64,000 nucleotides of DNA from positions 222,767 to 286,766 of the forward strand of contig CM022678.1 in the NCBI GenBank assembly GCA_012295275.1. Reading direction: 5' to 3'. This DNA comes from Chrysomallon squamiferum (taxonomy: Eukaryota > Mollusca > Gastropoda > Neomphalida > Peltospiridae). Below the pieces are notes generated by a model that was given only the letters and a program-made list of their open reading frames with translations, was not told the DNA's origin and did not search any database. The translations under genes and the position numbers were made by a program. Below are positions 62,209 to 64,000 of this stretch, in pieces (the stretch's first letter is position 1; every line of letters begins with the position of its first letter).

Positions 62209-62276
<68 letters not shown>
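61940..62276 (+). repeat. 310-bp dispersed element ending in (GA)n, copy 2
   Basis: Direct-orientation match to 15521-15831 at an offset of about 46.4 kb. The GA tail is longer here (62212-62276). The sequences outside the shared block differ, as expected for independent insertions. Confidence 0.9.
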
Positions 62277-62278
<2 letters not shown>

Positions 62279-62643
62279 AATAAATAAAAAAATCTGCTAG
62301 CATATGATTCTAATTTACCTTTGAAAGTGAAAAACAATGTGTGTGTATATATATATATATATAAAAATACATATTGTGCTTAAAAATAGAGTGATTGTTG
62401 AGAAATAATAATAATAATAATAAAAGTCATAAACTGTTAATGAAGTAATACATTTCTGTTTTTTCTTCTTTTTACGTACATCACACAAATGGCTGTTTCA
62501 CAGAAGTGAAAGGTTTTTAAAAAGTGCACTACTGAGATTTAACAGATGAATATAACAATGCTGAGACATTTATAAAACCGTTTTATAATCAGAATGATCA
62601 GTTTAATTTAGTTTATTTATTTATTGTATTACTATTATTATTA

Positions 62644-62676
<33 letters not shown>

Positions 62677-63010
62677 GAATTCACAAACAAGGCACTAGGT
62701 AATAGAAAGACATCAGACGCCATATTGGATGTTAATGATTCAGTGCTGCCTGTATTCATGTGTGCACAATTAAACATTTTCAATATCACTGTTAAAAACT
62801 GAAATATTTTACTCTGGTATATTACTACAATTATTGAAAACAATAAATTAAAAGATAGTTTTTGAAAAGATTTCCAAACCAAGATGCAGTTGATGTTAAG
62901 GCGATAGAAAGAGTAAAATGAATGTCTGAGCTGAATTTGTTTTAAGTATGTCTAAAGTATTGAAAGACTATCTAATTATAACTGCATATACTGAATAAAC
63001 ATTAAAATAC
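62277..63010. other. Non-coding DNA
   Basis: Contains a short (TA)n tract near 62345-62362 and an (ATT)n tract near 62628-62675. No exon was recognised. Confidence 0.5.
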
Positions 63011-63232
63011 ATTTTTGAAGTACGTGAAATATTTTCACTACATTATCAACTTACGTAGAAACCTCGTTATCATCTTGTTATCATCTTCTAACAGCTGACG
63101 TCAAATAACTCACATTAAAATTCTATTAATATTTTTCTTCCTATAAAATATCACGTGACGTGTTTACGGACATGGGTGCCGACTTGACTTGCCCAGTGCA
63201 TTGTTAAAACAACTTTACTTCTAATCTTGTAT
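63011..63232 (-). repeat. Inverted copy of minisatellite monomer plus flank
   Basis: Positions 63189-63231 read gcccagtgcattgttaaaac followed by aactttacttctaatcttgt, the reverse complement of one 55-bp minisatellite monomer lacking the cgtggcgctcg part. The adjoining 63010-63185 is the reverse complement of the array's right flank (about 7704-7870). It is a solitary monomer with no array. Confidence 0.85.
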
Positions 63233-63610
63233 TTTATTTCATTACTTAATAAAACGATCACATCTTCAATATGACTGTGTGTGGAGTGTGTCCTCGACAA
63301 TTATAAAACACTCGTATATTCGTTATTGTTCACACGTGCAAACAAGCAGCATAGTAAGTTTCGCTTCAGTAAAGAAATCGAATGAGATGTGAAAAGCTGT
63401 AAGAAATGGAACAAAAAAGATACAAAATAACCTATTAAATGGCGCTAAGTAAAAATTCCGTCCACTTCTCTCTGCATTTATTCACGAAGCTGTAGATAAA
63501 CAGAGCGCGAATCAGCAGCAGATTATCACCACACTTCATAAAATAATTAACATCAGGAAATCAATTTAGTTATGCTGAGAGAAAATTATAATTTTACTCA
63601 GTGAGGTTTG

Positions 63611-63611
<1 letters not shown>
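63233..63611. other. Non-coding DNA
   Basis: Slightly more CpG than average (for example cagagcgcgaatcagc near 63500). No gene was recognised. Confidence 0.45.

Positions 63612-63664
<53 letters not shown>
63612..63664. repeat. (AC)n microsatellite
   Basis: About 53 bases of alternating AC. Confidence 0.98.
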
Positions 63665-63666
<2 letters not shown>

Positions 63667-63861
63667 TTGTAGGTTTAGCTCAGAAAGAGAGAGATTAGAT
63701 TAATTAGTCATTAAATTAATAAAATGTATCAAATTTACATTTATATTTAAAGTTTGCGTATATTTGTGATATTTTATTCCTTTTAATAATAGATTTCCAT
63801 CACACCTCATGTGTACATCTGAATGAACCTGAAATTGTCAAACACTCGGAACTAATCTTCT

Positions 63862-63992
<131 letters not shown>

Positions 63993-64000
63993 CTCGCTCT

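Overview
This window looks like AT-rich nuclear DNA of an invertebrate animal, most likely a mollusc and perhaps a gastropod. The evidence is GT-AG introns, long simple repeats ((CT)n, (ATT)n, (GA)n, (AC)n), large satellite-like arrays, and a STAND NTPase of the nSTAND3 type fused to ankyrin repeats, a combination common in molluscs. The species cannot be read from the sequence, and the taxon is inference.

Layout. 1-1300 holds nothing recognisable. A 200-base assembly gap (1301-1500) is followed by a 6.2-kb minisatellite of 54/55-bp units (1501-7703). 7.7-25.4 kb is mostly non-coding but carries several chains of small, phase-compatible exons or exon remnants: a plus-strand chain (8487-11218), a six-exon minus-strand chain (17140 down to 13241), a short transposase-like fragment (18687-18809, minus) and a partly decayed minus-strand gene (25362 down to about 23190). 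None of these products could be named with confidence.

The main locus is on the plus strand from about 25.6 to 60.0 kb. A candidate 5' exon ends at 25823. Four related, probably untranslated exons follow (27069-30206), three of which keep the same 8-codon upstream ORF. Then comes a roughly 24-kb tandem array (about 30370-54360) with a period near 2475 bp. Each full unit carries one copy of the same start exon, with a splice acceptor, an ATG and, in nine of the ten copies, a splice donor. Ten copies are present. Two are intact and in frame with the gene body (30730 and 46856), one is in frame with a changed N-terminus (51805), and the rest have a stop, a frameshift or a lost ATG and donor. Downstream, exons at 54951, 55315, 56065 and 56403 are in consistent phase and encode an nSTAND3-type P-loop NTPase followed by about ten ankyrin repeats, ending at 59859. 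A one-base frameshift near 58600 separates the NTPase part from most of the ankyrin repeats.

59.9-64 kb is non-coding: a very long (ATT)n tract, a second copy of a 310-bp element also found at 15.5 kb, and, at 63.0-63.23 kb, an inverted single copy of the 5'-end minisatellite unit with its flank. Together the window describes a candidate immune-type sensor locus whose first coding exon has been tandemly amplified.
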